A stretch of 64,000 nucleotides of DNA. It comes from Pterois miles. Lineage: Eukaryota > Chordata > Actinopteri > Perciformes > Scorpaenidae. Positions 34,290 to 44,546 of the stretch are shown piece after piece. The notes under the pieces were generated by a model, which saw nothing but the letters and a program-made list of their open reading frames with translations, did no database searches and had not been told where the DNA came from. Position numbers and translations under genes: made by a program. Numbering within the stretch: position 1 is the first letter of the stretch; each line of letters begins with the position of its first letter. The stretch covers positions 480,501 to 544,500 of the forward strand of contig CAMQGK010000115.1 of assembly GCA_947000775.1 (NCBI GenBank). The letters are read 5' to 3'.

Positions 34290-36140
34290 TATGGTGTATG
34301 CTTCAAATTATATATAATTATATATATTTTTGGCCATACCGCTCAGCCCTAGAAGGATAATAGTCCTCAGTGTGTGAATAGACGGGTGCACACAGACGTC
34401 AGTACACTCACAAACACTAAAAATATCCGGATCTCCACCGGTATTTATTCTGGGGAAAGAGAGTAGATCTTTGTGAGAATCCCTGGCAAATACCAGCATA
34501 TCAGCTCAGCACATCTGCATGCATGTGAGCATGTACACATGGTGGAAGAAGGCACAGCACACAAACACCACGCAGAAAATTTTTGCAATGTTTGCAAAGT
34601 TGGCGAGAAGTGCCGGCTTCGGTTGCCTCCATGAATCAGGCCTGCCGTCCCCTTCCCGAAGCCTCCCATCGTTCATCAGGAAGCGACAGCCGCTGCCATG
34701 TCGCAGCTCGCTGGAATCACTGATCAGAGCGTTTAGCCACGCAGACATTAGCATACCACAACGAGGCACAATTAGCGCTGTTGTAACTAGATTACCCTGA
34801 CGACTATCTTATCTTATCGTTACCTGCCGAGGCTGGCGGAGTAACCGAAATAAATGTCAGAATGAATGAATGCCTTTAAGTCGGTTGTTCTTTTGCTTTC
34901 TTTGTCTCTCAAATTCGTACACAAAAGCACAGCCTTGAAAACATGGCAGAGGACGCCCTGCCCCTGACGGGAGCTCAGCCTTTTGTCTGGTTACATAATA
35001 AACCACCTGTTTCCAGAGAGCTGCTTCATTGTTGGATGCAAATAATATCCAACATGCCATCGCTTGTTTTTTTAGTATGATGATAAGTGGAAGGCAGTGT
35101 CACTCGCAATTAAGGCCTGATTATCTACGTGGAGCGAGAACATTTTAGGGAAATTCTGCTGGATTGTGATGGGTGCAGTAACACCAAGGTCCCAGTCAGA
35201 GTAAATGTTTGGCTGTGGGTGAAAATCTGACATTCAGCTGCTGATTTCAGTAACTCCACAAGGACAGAAGAAAGAAAACTGGTTTCACTGTGGGCTGTAG
35301 CAAAAACACATTCATGACAGGCAAGTAATATTATTAAGGAAACCCAATGACATGGTGGTGGCTAATGTGAAGCCAGAATGAACTGACCAATAAGAGGTTT
35401 AGTAAGCTAGGAGATAAGCATTAACCCACGGAAGGACTGTGGATCAACAAACCCCCGATTACAGCAGAGTCTGGACTACATGTGGTAACGTAATGCCATT
35501 TCAGGGGTGCTAACATTTGGAGAAGCATCTCCTGAATATTTCCTTCATCTCTGAGTTTATGTTCACTATGATCATGTTCAAAATTCATTCACATTACCAT
35601 CTTTTCATCTTCCCATCCTCTGTCCTTCCAACTGGTATCAAGATAATGCTTTTTAGACTTTTTGCATGTCATTTAAAGAGATTTTATACAAGTTTTTACA
35701 TGTAAAATGTTTTTAATTGATATTTATTGCCAGTGTGTGAGCAGGTTGTAACTCAGCCTAATAAATGAGACCTTCTGCTGATCTCTGTTTCCTCTATCAG
35801 CCTGTAGACTGTTTTAATATGAAGAATCCAAGCCATTTGTTTCAACAGATATCATGTTATGCATGCTCACCACTATCAGAGCTAACAGTGAGCAACTGAT
35901 CGCTAACACCAACAAATGACCACCTCCGCTGCAACTCCGACTCACAAAAAGCACAAAAAAACAACAACAACAAAGTTATATGTAGTGAATCCCGTCTTGT
36001 AAAACAGGAGTATGATATATACGGGGATAAGCTAGGATCAACACCGACAGAGTCTTTGATTCATGGTGCATCGACCGGCATCGATGTGTGTGGTTTTAGC
36101 TGCCAATCACATTCAGTCTCATGTGTTGCTTATGTTGTTA
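34290..36140. other. No gene seen
   Basis: Near 34,332 tggccataccgctcagccct resembles the end of a common teleost DNA transposon. The CpG-richer segment 34,560-34,800 has short open frames on both strands but no recognisable protein. A tiny (TTATC)n trace lies at 34,806. The rest is unique. Confidence 0.35.
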
Positions 36141-36149
36141 CCATGAAAC

Positions 36150-36260
36150 AGTCGCAGTTACGTTTAAGCAACAGCAGCACTTAGTTAGGTTTAGGGAATC
36201 ATCATGGCTGGGTTCAAAATAAGTATTGAAACTAAGTAAACTAGCTACGTAAACAATGTA
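36150..36260 (-). repeat. Dispersed repeat family C (inverted)
   Basis: cacttagttaggtttaggga and catcatggctgggttcaaaa are the reverse complement of the family hallmark. Confidence 0.6.
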
Positions 36261-36396
36261 ATGTAAGTACAGACAACAGGTCACAAACGTCACTCACATA
36301 ACTTAATTCGTGTAAATAACTCAACAACACTTTTGGTGACAAACAAACAAACACCGTCCTGTTTGTTTTTGTTTGTCACCCATGGCCTCTGGGAGC

Positions 36397-36399
<3 letters not shown>

Positions 36400-36431
<32 letters not shown>
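36400..36431. repeat. (TC)n microsatellite
   Basis: Pure TC array of about 32 bp. Confidence 0.9.
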
Positions 36432-36432
<1 letters not shown>

Positions 36433-36478
36433 ATATTACATCATTTGCTCTTCCTCATTTGTTCTGAGCGTAGCATGC

Positions 36479-36590
36479 AGTATATATCCACAGATGCTTT
36501 CACAGTGCAGTCAGAGTGAAATGGCTCACCAAAACCAAGAACGGCACTGTTACTGCATGCAGAATAACTTATATATTGTTGTGTGGTTCA
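36479..36590 (+). repeat. Family B fragment
   Basis: gatgctttcacagtgcagtc, caccaaaaccaagaac, and ttatatattgttgtg align in order with 54,542-54,640 (gatgcgtttacactgcggtc, cgccaaaaccaagaac). It ends shortly before the telomere-like block. Confidence 0.5.
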
Positions 36591-36614
36591 TACGATGTTT
36601 GTTGAGGCCGGGCC

Positions 36615-36648
36615 GGGTTAGGGTTAGGGGTTAGGGGTTGGGGTTAGG
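36615..36648 (+). repeat. Interstitial telomere-like repeats at the retroelement junction
   Basis: Units GGGTTA, GGGTTA, GGGGTTA, GGGGTTG and GGGTTAGG run directly into the antisense of the reverse-transcriptase gene at 36,649. The G-rich strand points toward the element. The left flank is gaggccgggcc. Confidence 0.85.
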
Positions 36649-37812
36649 TCACTGTTATTGAGGCAGATCCTAAGGAGTTGAATGAGGGCCTGATCCGGTC
36701 TATGCTTGTCCGGGTATTTACTGAAGGTGGATGTGATGGCTCTGAGTCCGGCTTCCGTTTCTATGTTAGTGTACAGACTGTCTATATCAATAGTGAAGAG
36801 GTGTGAGTGGGAAGGAACAGCCATGGGTCTGACGATGTCTAGAAAGTGATATGTGTCCTTGATATAACTGGGATGTTTGGTGGAGAGGGGGCCCAGGTAG
36901 TGGTCGAGAAACAAAGAGATGTTGTAAGTTGAGCTGTTGCAATCGGAGACCATAGGTCGGCCGGGAGGAACCTCAAAGGGAACTGTCCAGGTAGGAGGGT
37001 CCCTATGGATTTTGGGCAACAGGTAGAATTGTCTGGGGCGGGGATGGTCTGGTCCGAATAGGAAGTCCCGCTGTTTAGCTGTGATGTGTTTGGTATGGTA
37101 GAGTGACTGTATGATATTGCGTATGGTGGATTGTGTTTGCAATTGGATGCTATCTGGAATGGGTCTATAGTGGTGTGGGTTGGATAATTGTCTGTCAGCT
37201 TCTAAAAGGTACTGTTGCCTGTCCATAATGACTACTTTGGAACCTTTGTCCGCCAGTTTAATGATGATATTGGGGTTGTGAATTAGTTGTGTAAGGGCCC
37301 TGCGTTCGGCCCCCGACAAGTTGTCCGGGATGTCGTTCGGGGGCCGGTGAGTCCGTCGTCTGTTGCGGTGTAAAAGCTGACGTGTCACCCCGTCCGACTG
37401 GGTAGTCGCTGGGTCCCAGTTGGAAGGGTGCGTGAAAGGTGTGGGGGTGAAATGACGGTCGGATGTGAAGTAGGTGATGTTTTAGCTGTCTGTGGTACAG
37501 ATGGAGGTCCCTCTGAAGTTCCTCCCAGTCATAGTGTGAGGGTCGTGGAATGAAAGAGAGCCCCCTCTCCATTAGGCAGATTTGTGCTGAGGAGGGGGTG
37601 AAGAGTGTGGAGAGGTTGAGGAGGGTGGAAGGGGAGTCCCAGCCCAGGTCCCAGTTGGGTTGGCCGGTGGGAGATGATGCAGGAATGGGGAGGTCAGGTC
37701 TGTCTGGGTCGTGTGAGGGGGTGTTGTGTACTGGTTTGGTTTCTGATGAAATTATAAATTGAGTTGGTTGCACCAGTGTTGAAAGATATGGAGGGCTGTA
37801 GTGGGTGTCCAA
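36649..37812 (-). pseudogene. ORF2: Penelope-like reverse transcriptase, truncated and frameshifted
   Basis: The enzyme would copy element RNA into DNA. The first half lies in one frame (37,812-37,258) with an N-terminal stretch ERGLSFIPRP typical of Penelope-like proteins. A frame break between about 37,480 and 37,390 leads to the second part (37,388 onward, 254 codons). There the order is LADKGSKVVIMDRQQY (residues 45-60), FYLLPKIHRD (121-130), GRPMVSDCNS (143-152) and TIDIDSLYTNI (199-209), the last being motif A with catalytic Asp201. After NNSD (residue 247) the coding sequence turns into telomere-like repeat. Motifs B, C (YxDD), D and E are lost. No ATG opens this frame near its start; it overlaps the end of ORF1 by about 60 bases in the -1 frame. 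Assignment to Penelope-like elements rests on these motifs; LTR, DIRS and LINE enzymes lack the ADKG and LLPKIHR signatures. Confidence 0.75.
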
Positions 37813-39482
37813 TGTATATGGTCTGAGTCTGTGGTAAATTTGTCCTGTGGGATTTCTGTAAGGGAGGGAACGGCTGTGGCTATTGTGTGGTTCAGGTATG
37901 TCAGGTTGCGTTGTTGTTGAAGGTGGAGGTCAGGGGAGAAGTTGAGTCTGGGGAAGTAAATGTCAGCATTGGGGAAGGCAAGCTTCGCCTGTTTATAGAG
38001 GGCTTTTAACTGTTTTGAAGAGGTTTGTTTAGGGTCTTGATCCTTGTTATTGATACCGACCGAAAGGATGACAATCTTGGTATTGGGGTTGGGGGGTGTT
38101 TTTGCGCAAATTTTGTAAAAGTGATAAATGGTAGCCCCCGGGTAACTGTCAAGTTGAATATTGGGGTTGTGGTGGGCCGGGATCCTATTAATGTTGGAGT
38201 CTCCGAACACCACTACCGGCTTCCGTCCCCTGAAGGTCCAATCCTGGAGGTGGTATGTAGGTTTGTAGGTGGTGGACGGACTGGGTGTGGGGGATGGTGT
38301 GGGTTGCGGGGGGTCAGAGAGAGAAGGCGGGGTGGGGGGATTAGAGGGTTATGTGGGGGTACTCCCGGTATTATGTGGAAGCTGGCTGGTGTTCTGTCCG
38401 GCCTGGCCAACTGAGGCGACCCCGGTGGTATGGTGATGGGAGGGTTCAGATAGGGCTCCATTCAGAGCATTGATAGCTTTTGTGGGCCCGCTCATCATGT
38501 GGGTACCCTCCCATCTGTTAGTGATTGGGGTCTGTCCCTCGGTTGGGCCCGGCTGGCCATCAGCATTATCTGTGGGGGTGGGAGAGAGAAGAGAAATGGT
38601 GTCTGGGGTTATAACGGCAATGTTGGAGGTGATGTGTGCAGTAGTAAGTATGGAGTCCCTGGTGGAGATGTTGGTAGGGAGGTGTGGTGGTAATGGATGG
38701 ACTTGAGCGGAAATAAGCAGGGGTTTGGTCATGTGGATGGGTTGTAAACCTGTGGACTGAATATGATGGGATTCTAGGGGGGTGGTGGGGTCCGAATGGG
38801 TGGATGGTGGTGAGCCAGATAAGGTAGTTATGTTATGGTGGATCACGGGTAAGACAGGTGAGAGTGGTGGGTTAGGTGGGTACGGGTGAGTGTCCTGGAC
38901 GATGGTGTTTGGGCCCCAGGAGATTTTTTTGGTTCTGGGTGGAAGTGGGGTGGAGGTAGATGGGTATGTCTGGTTGGTGCTGGCTGTAGTGTACCAGGCT
39001 GGGGTGGACCTAGGTGGGTCGATCTGTGTTGACAGAGGGGTTGGATGGGGAATTGTGGGGGTAGGGCGGGGAGTGGACAGTAGGGGTTTCTGTATATTGT
39101 GGTGATGGTTGTGTTTATGGAGGTATTCTGTTAATGTGGTACATGGACCCAGAGAGAGGGACAAGGAAGATTTCCGGGGAGCCGGCAGTGATGGGAACTC
39201 CTCCTCGGGAAGCCGCGGGGTCGGGGGCGGAAAGCTGTCCAATGGTGGGGGTGTTCTGCGGGGAAGTGGAAGGTTGGTGTTGTGACTGGGCGGGGTGTGG
39301 TGTGGGTGTATGTTCAGAATGTTTTCTACCGCGTGCAGTGTGTGGGCTGTAAGTCTCGGACCATAGCGTTTGTGGGCCCAGCTGGTTGCTATCTGTAGCG
39401 CTGTTCTGTTGTCTGTGGTGTTGTTGAAGGTTTGAATGGTGGTTGTGTAGTGTTGTTGTAAAATGGTAATGGTATTCCACAT
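37752..39482 (-). pseudogene. ORF1: Pro/Thr/Ser-rich protein with C-terminal SGNH hydrolase domain, one in-frame stop
   Basis: I place the start at the ATG at 39,482 (MWNTITILQQHYTTT), because the frame upstream runs antisense to another ORF. Counting from there: residues 1-75 are the only helical-looking part, about 75-420 is low-complexity Pro/Thr/Ser/His, and 420-576 is an SGNH hydrolase. Visible blocks are block I VVVFGDSN with nucleophile Ser429, block II SYPGA with Gly449, block III SVGINNKD with Asn478, and block V DHIHWT with Asp554 and His557, so the full catalytic set is present. A TAA at codon 378 (38,351-38,349) splits the frame; both halves are otherwise in register, so a single substitution would explain it. 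SGNH/esterase domains are known in ORF1 of some CR1/L2-type LINEs; the role there is unclear, with lipid or membrane contact suggested. Here the domain precedes a Penelope-like reverse transcriptase, which is the notable point. Confidence 0.75.
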
Positions 39483-39629
39483 CCTCTTTCTCTTCTGGCT
39501 CTCAACGAAGGCGGACGCTTTTTCTCTGCTCCCTCCCTTATCTGCCCTGCTTGTTGCTCTTTGTCTTGTGCTGTCTTGGTCTGATCTTTCGGAGCCTCTC
39601 TCTGCATTTCTCTCCGAATACCTAAAGTC
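39483..39629. promoter_or_regulatory. Possible divergent leader between ORF1 and the plus-strand ORF
   Basis: 147 bp separate the ORF1 ATG (minus) and the membrane-ORF ATG (plus). The plus strand is pyrimidine-rich (tctttctcttctgg, ctttttctctgctccctccc). The divergent layout is seen; promoter activity is inference. Confidence 0.25.
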
Positions 39630-40094
39630 ATGGAATTGATCAGCTGGTCTCTCAACGCAATTGACCAAATTTTCTGGACAAAGAGACCGGGCGAAGGAGA
39701 GCCCTCCTGCCCTGACGGACCATTTCCAGCCGGATACACGATGGACTCCTGGGGGAAGTGGAGGGTCGTGTGCCTGTCGATCCTTTCCGTTGAGGATGTT
39801 GAAGATGTGTACATAATTGGATGTATGATAACAGGCATTCTGCTGATTGGAGTTAGCAGCTTCCTGGTCTATCGCAAAAGTAAGAAGACGTCGGCAGCAC
39901 TTTTGGCAATGGGGAAGCTGCCCGTCATGATTGAGGGAATTTGCAGGGCTGCCAACACTCAGACTCAAGCAACATGTGAGCTCAATCACAAGCTGGATGC
40001 GATTCTTGAACAAAATCGCAGGCTGGCTGAGATTTCTGAACTCTGTCGCAAGATGGATACCAACTTGGAGAAGTTGCCAGCTCGGCTCGGCTGA
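39630..40094 (+). CDS. Repeat-associated ORF: one membrane span plus coiled coil
   Basis: A 154-codon intact frame. Residues 1-58 are polar with a PGEGEPSCPDGPFPAGYTMD segment and a conserved-looking WRVVCLSILSVEDVEDV stretch. Residues 60-81 (YIIGCMITGILLIGVSSFLV then YRKSKK) form one transmembrane helix followed by a basic stop-transfer. Residues 112-150 are a heptad-like coiled coil (KLDAILEQNRRLAEISELCR). The layout suggests a small oligomeric membrane protein. I recall similar small proteins predicted many times in teleost genomes, which fits a mobile element; the 3' flank of this ORF recurs at 44.55 kb, supporting that. It lies opposite an upstream extension of the ORF1 frame. Whether it belongs to the Penelope-like element or to a second element is not settled. 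Function unknown. Confidence 0.55.
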   Translation: MELISWSLNAIDQIFWTKRPGEGEPSCPDGPFPAGYTMDSWGKWRVVCLSILSVEDVEDVYIIGCMITGILLIGVSSFLVYRKSKKTSAALLAMGKLPVMIEGICRAANTQTQATCELNHKLDAILEQNRRLAEISELCRKMDTNLEKLPARLG

Positions 40095-40199
40095 ATTTGA
40101 CCATCAAATTTGTCTTATTGGATCTTAGCCACTGGGAGACTCAGAGAGACTTAAGGCAGATGGAAAATTACAGTGTCTGCCTGACCCAAAACAATTGTT

Positions 40200-40290
40200 A
40201 TCTTCATTGGCTCCCCGAGACAACCAGCCTTCCCAAGCCCGGTCATCTCTCCGTTCTCCTGGATGTTATGTCGACAAGATGCTCCGAAGC
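40200..40290 (+). repeat. Segment repeated at 44.55 kb
   Basis: ggctccccgagacaaccagc, cttcccaagcccgg and tctctccgtt...tggatgttatg match the reverse complement of 44,547-44,645 with few differences. It lies just 3' of the membrane ORF. Confidence 0.7.
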
Positions 40291-40864
40291 TTGAATCAGT
40301 TTGAAGTAATGGTGGCTCTTGTTTCCGGATCTGGCGGATGGGTTAGTGGTGGGGCATATTGTGTGGTTGTGGTGACGGTTGTTGGCGTGTGTTGGTTGTG
40401 TGGTCTGCCAGGTTGTGTGCGGATGGACATGAGTGGTGGTGGTGGTGTTGTGGTAACTGTGTGTGTGCGTGTGGGCTGCAATACTGACCTTCCATTACTC
40501 ATAGGCACGGCCTTTGCCCTAGGAAAAACCATTAAAAGTCGGTGTGTGTGTGGGGTCCTTACCCAACTGCTGCTGGTCGGTGGTGGAAATCCTTTGAAGC
40601 GCCGTCCCTGCTGTTGGCAGCTCCTGTGGTAGGTCTTCTGTGGATACACTAGTGGATATGTCAACGATAGTCCAGCCGGGTCTATCTAGCAGGCAGGGGG
40701 CCAAAGGTAGGAGAGGGGAGAAAAGGCCTCCCCTCTGCTGTCGGGTAGAACCCCACACTGTCGACTAAAAAATCTAACTTTATTGTAAAAAGAGGGTCAA
40801 AACAACTTTAAAAACCATTTAAAATCAAAAGGATTTTAATTAATTAGAATTAAGGTGGTTATTT

Positions 40865-41245
40865 AAAACAGCTAACCTTGTCAGCAGGGTGTCCCATGAT
40901 TGTTAGGGGATGGCATAAGTCTGGAGTGTAATCTTTACAGGATACGACCGTTTCTTTGGTTTTAATATTGATATTGTTTATCTCAGTCTGAGAGTACTCA
41001 TCTGACACCAGTTCTGGAGGGACATTTCACGATTAAAATTCAGACTTTCCCCTCCAGTGTCTCCTTCATGTAGAAGGTTGACGAGAGCCATATCATCAGC
41101 GTATCTGAATAAGCTAAAATCTGAATGCTGCACTCTGAATTCATTGGTGTACACCGAACATAATAGTACCTTGCGGCGTGCCTGTATTCTGTATCCTGGA
41201 TTATATGGATGGGTTTAGGACACTTTGACTTGAATTTGGACATGA
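40865..41245 (-). pseudogene. LINE reverse-transcriptase remnant (jockey/L2/Rex1-like)
   Basis: On the minus strand: GTPQG at about 41,190, then YTNEF, then RYADDMALVNLLHEGD with the YADD catalytic box near 41,095, and after one frame change TKETVVSCKDYTPDLCHPLT and IMGHPADKV to about 40,865. These are the motif B to thumb landmarks of a LINE reverse transcriptase, with a short deletion before YTNEF. It differs from the YVDD LINE at 14 kb. It abuts the upstream edge of the Penelope-like element. Non-functional. Confidence 0.7.
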
Positions 41246-41249
41246 CAGG

Positions 41250-42635
41250 AAATTCAAAGTAAACATGTTGTCTCTGGTAAAAGCTAGTAATGCACCTTTA
41301 CTAAGATTATTTTCCCCTTCAAGTCACACAACTGTGGACTCACTTGTTTCTAGTCCCCGGTTGGCAGACGTCCTCGTCTCCTGGACCTGGCAAACGAGAT
41401 AATGGACAGGCTTTGTCCTCCTGACCATCACTCACCCTCCTCTCCCCTTCATCTCATTCTGGTTGTGTTTTTCCTCGTTCTCAGTTTTAATGAGTCCTTC
41501 CAGCCACCCTCCTTTGAAGCCGTACGCCCAGTAATTAACATACAGCACAAGCTGTTGGCGGAAATTCCTGTAAAGAAATTGCCACGTCAAAGTTGCCTTC
41601 AAAGAAGTCCACAAAACACAGTGCACTGTTGTTTTGAACAATTTTCAGTTAAGTGGCATTTTGCTTTCCATTCGCAGCCTTCCCAGGACGTGGCCACGGT
41701 GCTTGTCAGGGGAAGGTTTTACTCATTCGACCGAATGCTCAGAGTGGCTGTAACTACAGTTCCCAGACAAAGAAACAAGCGCTGCTCTCAGGTGGATAAT
41801 TATGTCTTCAGTCTTCATGTGTCTTCCTATTTTTGTACCATAAAATAGCCAATAGTTTCCTGCCAACTGGGATCTTAATTGTTTTGACCTTTTATTCTGA
41901 AATGCTTATTTTCACCATACGCCACACTCAGATACTTAATTCCTGATCATAGACTTAGACATGCAGGTGGCGGGAGCTGGGAGCTCTTCTTAGAGGCCTT
42001 TTGATGGCTGACAGGAGGAGACGACACCAGACATACCTGATACCTGATATATGTGGATGATCATGTAATAATGAATTTTTATGCACAATCATGAGGAAAC
42101 ATACTTTTCAGGCATAAGAAGTACGCTGGCATTTAAGGAGGAGACGAGAATTACGTATTAAGGAAAGTGGAAGACAAACATTATGGCATTATAATTTTCA
42201 AGAATAAATTTTAAAAAATCACATTTAACCTTGAAATTTGAAAGTGAATATTACCACATGGTACGTCAGCCTGCTCACAGTCTGACTGGAAAAAGGATCT
42301 TTTGATTTGTTTGCTCTTGAAGCAAAAGGCTGAGCAACACTATCAGAAGCATTTTCTCTTTGAAACTCTGAAACCTCGCATCACAGTTTGTCATCTCAAA
42401 TGTACTTTATATTGATTCTGGCTCCCAACATCACAGCAAGCTGTGGACCTGTAGCCCACTGCTAGCGTTAGCCTCCAGTCTGTCCTCCAGCTAACACTGT
42501 GACATCATCCAGTCGCATAAAAAGACATATGAATGCCATGATAATGCACAAGGTGTGGAGCATGCAATAATTACACTGACTGCAGTGTAAAAGGCACCAG
42601 AGTATAAATGCTACGGTAAGAGTTACTGACCGAGA
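41250..42635. other. No gene seen
   Basis: A 148-codon plus-strand frame (41,402-41,848) has no recognisable domain. The rest is unique sequence. Confidence 0.35.
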
Positions 42636-42639
42636 AAGA

Positions 42640-42925
42640 CCACTTATGGTGGGCGGTGCTGGAGGAGGATGAATCCAACAAACACCAGACTGTTAACCAG
42701 ACCAGTGTTGGAGTCGTTGGCCGGTGTTTTGTTTTCTAAGTTATGTAACAAAGTTGAATGTCACATGTTTTTTATTGACATTTGTGGCGTGTTTTCTGTA
42801 GATGGATTATGTTGTTTCAGCATTTGTTTTACTTCGTTTACTTGCTCATTTTAAGCCCGACCATGACATTTTTCTCTGCCCTAACTAAGTGGTTTACTTG
42901 CCTAAACCTAACTGCAGATGTTTGT
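42640..42925 (+). repeat. Dispersed repeat family C, long copy
   Basis: gaatccaacaaacaccagac, ttttaagcccgaccatgaca, ccctaactaagtggtttact, tgcctaaacctaac: same order as 6.66-6.9 kb. Confidence 0.65.
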
Positions 42926-42929
42926 GTAG

Positions 42930-43775
42930 CGTACATATGACGTGTGCAAACAAACTGAAATGTGTACTTATGAGAAATGTCAGTGTGATGTGGTTGTTTA
43001 TGTGCGTTCCTGTGAGAATGGGTTGTGTAATCATGACGTCGGCTGCAGAGCTGCCCTGCACACAGCAGAGAGCCTCTCTGAGCTACAACACAGAAACTCT
43101 GTCAGCGAGGCTTAATCGAGCTTCTAGTGTCTGTCAGAGCTCTGCTAGCCTTCCCATCTGTCCGTGGTTGGTCAGCTCCGACTAACATCCACACACATGT
43201 CCACTCATCCATCCATCCTTACATACTGCGTAGCCACCAGGACAATACATTCTGCTGAAAGCAGGTTAATCAAGAAGACAATAAGATACTCGATGGTGAG
43301 CGCTGGGTCATTGATCCTCTCACTTTCTAGAAATCACCTCAGGTGTCAGAAGCTTTCCTGTGACAGACCGCTTTAACATTTTCACATGACGACATGAGAA
43401 GGAAGCGAGCGGGAAGGGATTAACTGAGATGGAAAAAGGAGGAGAGGTCGAAAGAGAGACAGATTATATTTGATTATGCTTGTCAGATCCAATCACATTC
43501 ATATCATAAAGCTTATTAACTCATTCAGATATTGACGGCAGTGAAATTCTAATTTGAATATATTATAATTAGATCGGAGGGTGTCTAAACCACAATGTGT
43601 GTGTCTGGAGCGTAACCACAATGCAAAACGCCCCCCCACCCAATAATATATTGATTTTGATTTTTGATGTTCAGTGATTTTTTATGCTCTTATATTGTTC
43701 ATATAATTCAGCACCAGTCAGAATTAATTTTCAGCACAATGGTGAACCTCATGAAAAGAAAGAACGCAGTGATCC
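42930..43775. other. No gene seen
   Basis: Unique sequence; no feature recognised. Confidence 0.4.
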
Positions 43776-43779
43776 CAGA

Positions 43780-44100
43780 TCTGGGGGGGGGGGGGGGGGG
43801 GAGGGGGGGTGGGGGGTAAAAAAGTTGTCTCACAGAGAGAGGGAGGGGGGGGGGGGGCTGTGTAGGGGAGTATGGTGAGGAGGTTCCGTCTTACAACAAA
43901 AAAAAAAGAAAAAGGAAAGAAAAAAAAAAGATGAAAGGGAGAGGAGAAAGAAAGAAAGCCGCCACTAAATAAAAAAAAAAGGTGTGAGAAGATGGGAGAT
44001 AAAAAGGAAATAAATAAAATAAAAAAAAATAAAGTAAAATAAAAAAAAAAAAAATATAAAAAAAAAAAAAAAATAAAATAGAAAAAATGTGGCGGGAAGG

Positions 44101-44136
<36 letters not shown>

Positions 44137-44459
44137 CTAATTAAAATCATTAAGTGTCGGGTGAATTAAAAAAAAAGCTAATTAAAAAAAAGGAGGGAGG
44201 GGGGGGGGAGAAAAAAAAAAAAAATAAAAAAATAAAAAGAAAAATAGAAAGAAGAAAAATAAAAAAATGAAAAAAGGAAAAAAAAAAAAATATAAATCCG
44301 TCCCGTCAGGGAAAAAAAAAGGGGAAAAGAGGAAAAGGGGGGAAGGGGGGAGGGAAAGCGGGGAGGGGAGCAAACCAAAAAAAAAAGAAAAAAAAAAAGG
44401 AAAGGAGGAGGAGGAGGAGAAAAAAAAAAAAAAAAGAGATGGGGGGGGGGGGGGGGGCC

Positions 44460-44493
<34 letters not shown>

Positions 44494-44546
44494 AACAAGG
44501 CGGGGAGGAGAGGAGAAGAGAGAGGGGGGGGGGGGGGGGGGGGGGG
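43780..44546. other. A/G homopolymer block, probable sequence or assembly artefact
   Basis: Long runs of G (up to about 27) and A (over 30) alternate with almost no C or T on this strand. It does not show a stable repeat unit. The abrupt return to normal sequence at 44,547, in the middle of a repeat shared with 40.2 kb, suggests a poorly called or wrongly filled interval. Poly-Pro/Phe and Lys/Gly frames across it are meaningless. Confidence 0.75.

Larger units (their letters stand above)
36649..40760 (-). mobile_element. Penelope-like retroelement, 3'-truncated
   Basis: Minus-strand element with ORF1 (39,482-37,752; SGNH hydrolase at its C-terminus) and ORF2 (37,812 to 36,649; Penelope-type reverse transcriptase). 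The reverse transcriptase is cut after motif A, so the YxDD box, thumb and any GIY-YIG endonuclease are absent. The break coincides with telomere-like repeats. The upstream limit near 40,760 is a guess from where the composition changes; no terminal repeat or target duplication was found. Damage is light: one stop in ORF1 and one frame break in ORF2, which suggests a fairly young copy. I did not see a hammerhead ribozyme core. Confidence 0.7.

Noticed and set aside
38213..39480. Other open frames of 60-150 codons on both strands across ORF1
   Set aside because: Shadows of the Pro/Thr/Ser-rich ORF1, which is biased in composition and has few stops in other frames.
36649..40760. Hammerhead ribozyme as found in some Penelope-like elements
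   Set aside because: I looked for the CTGANGA and GAAA core on the minus strand and did not find it. A ctgatga at 37,743 is on the plus strand inside coding sequence.
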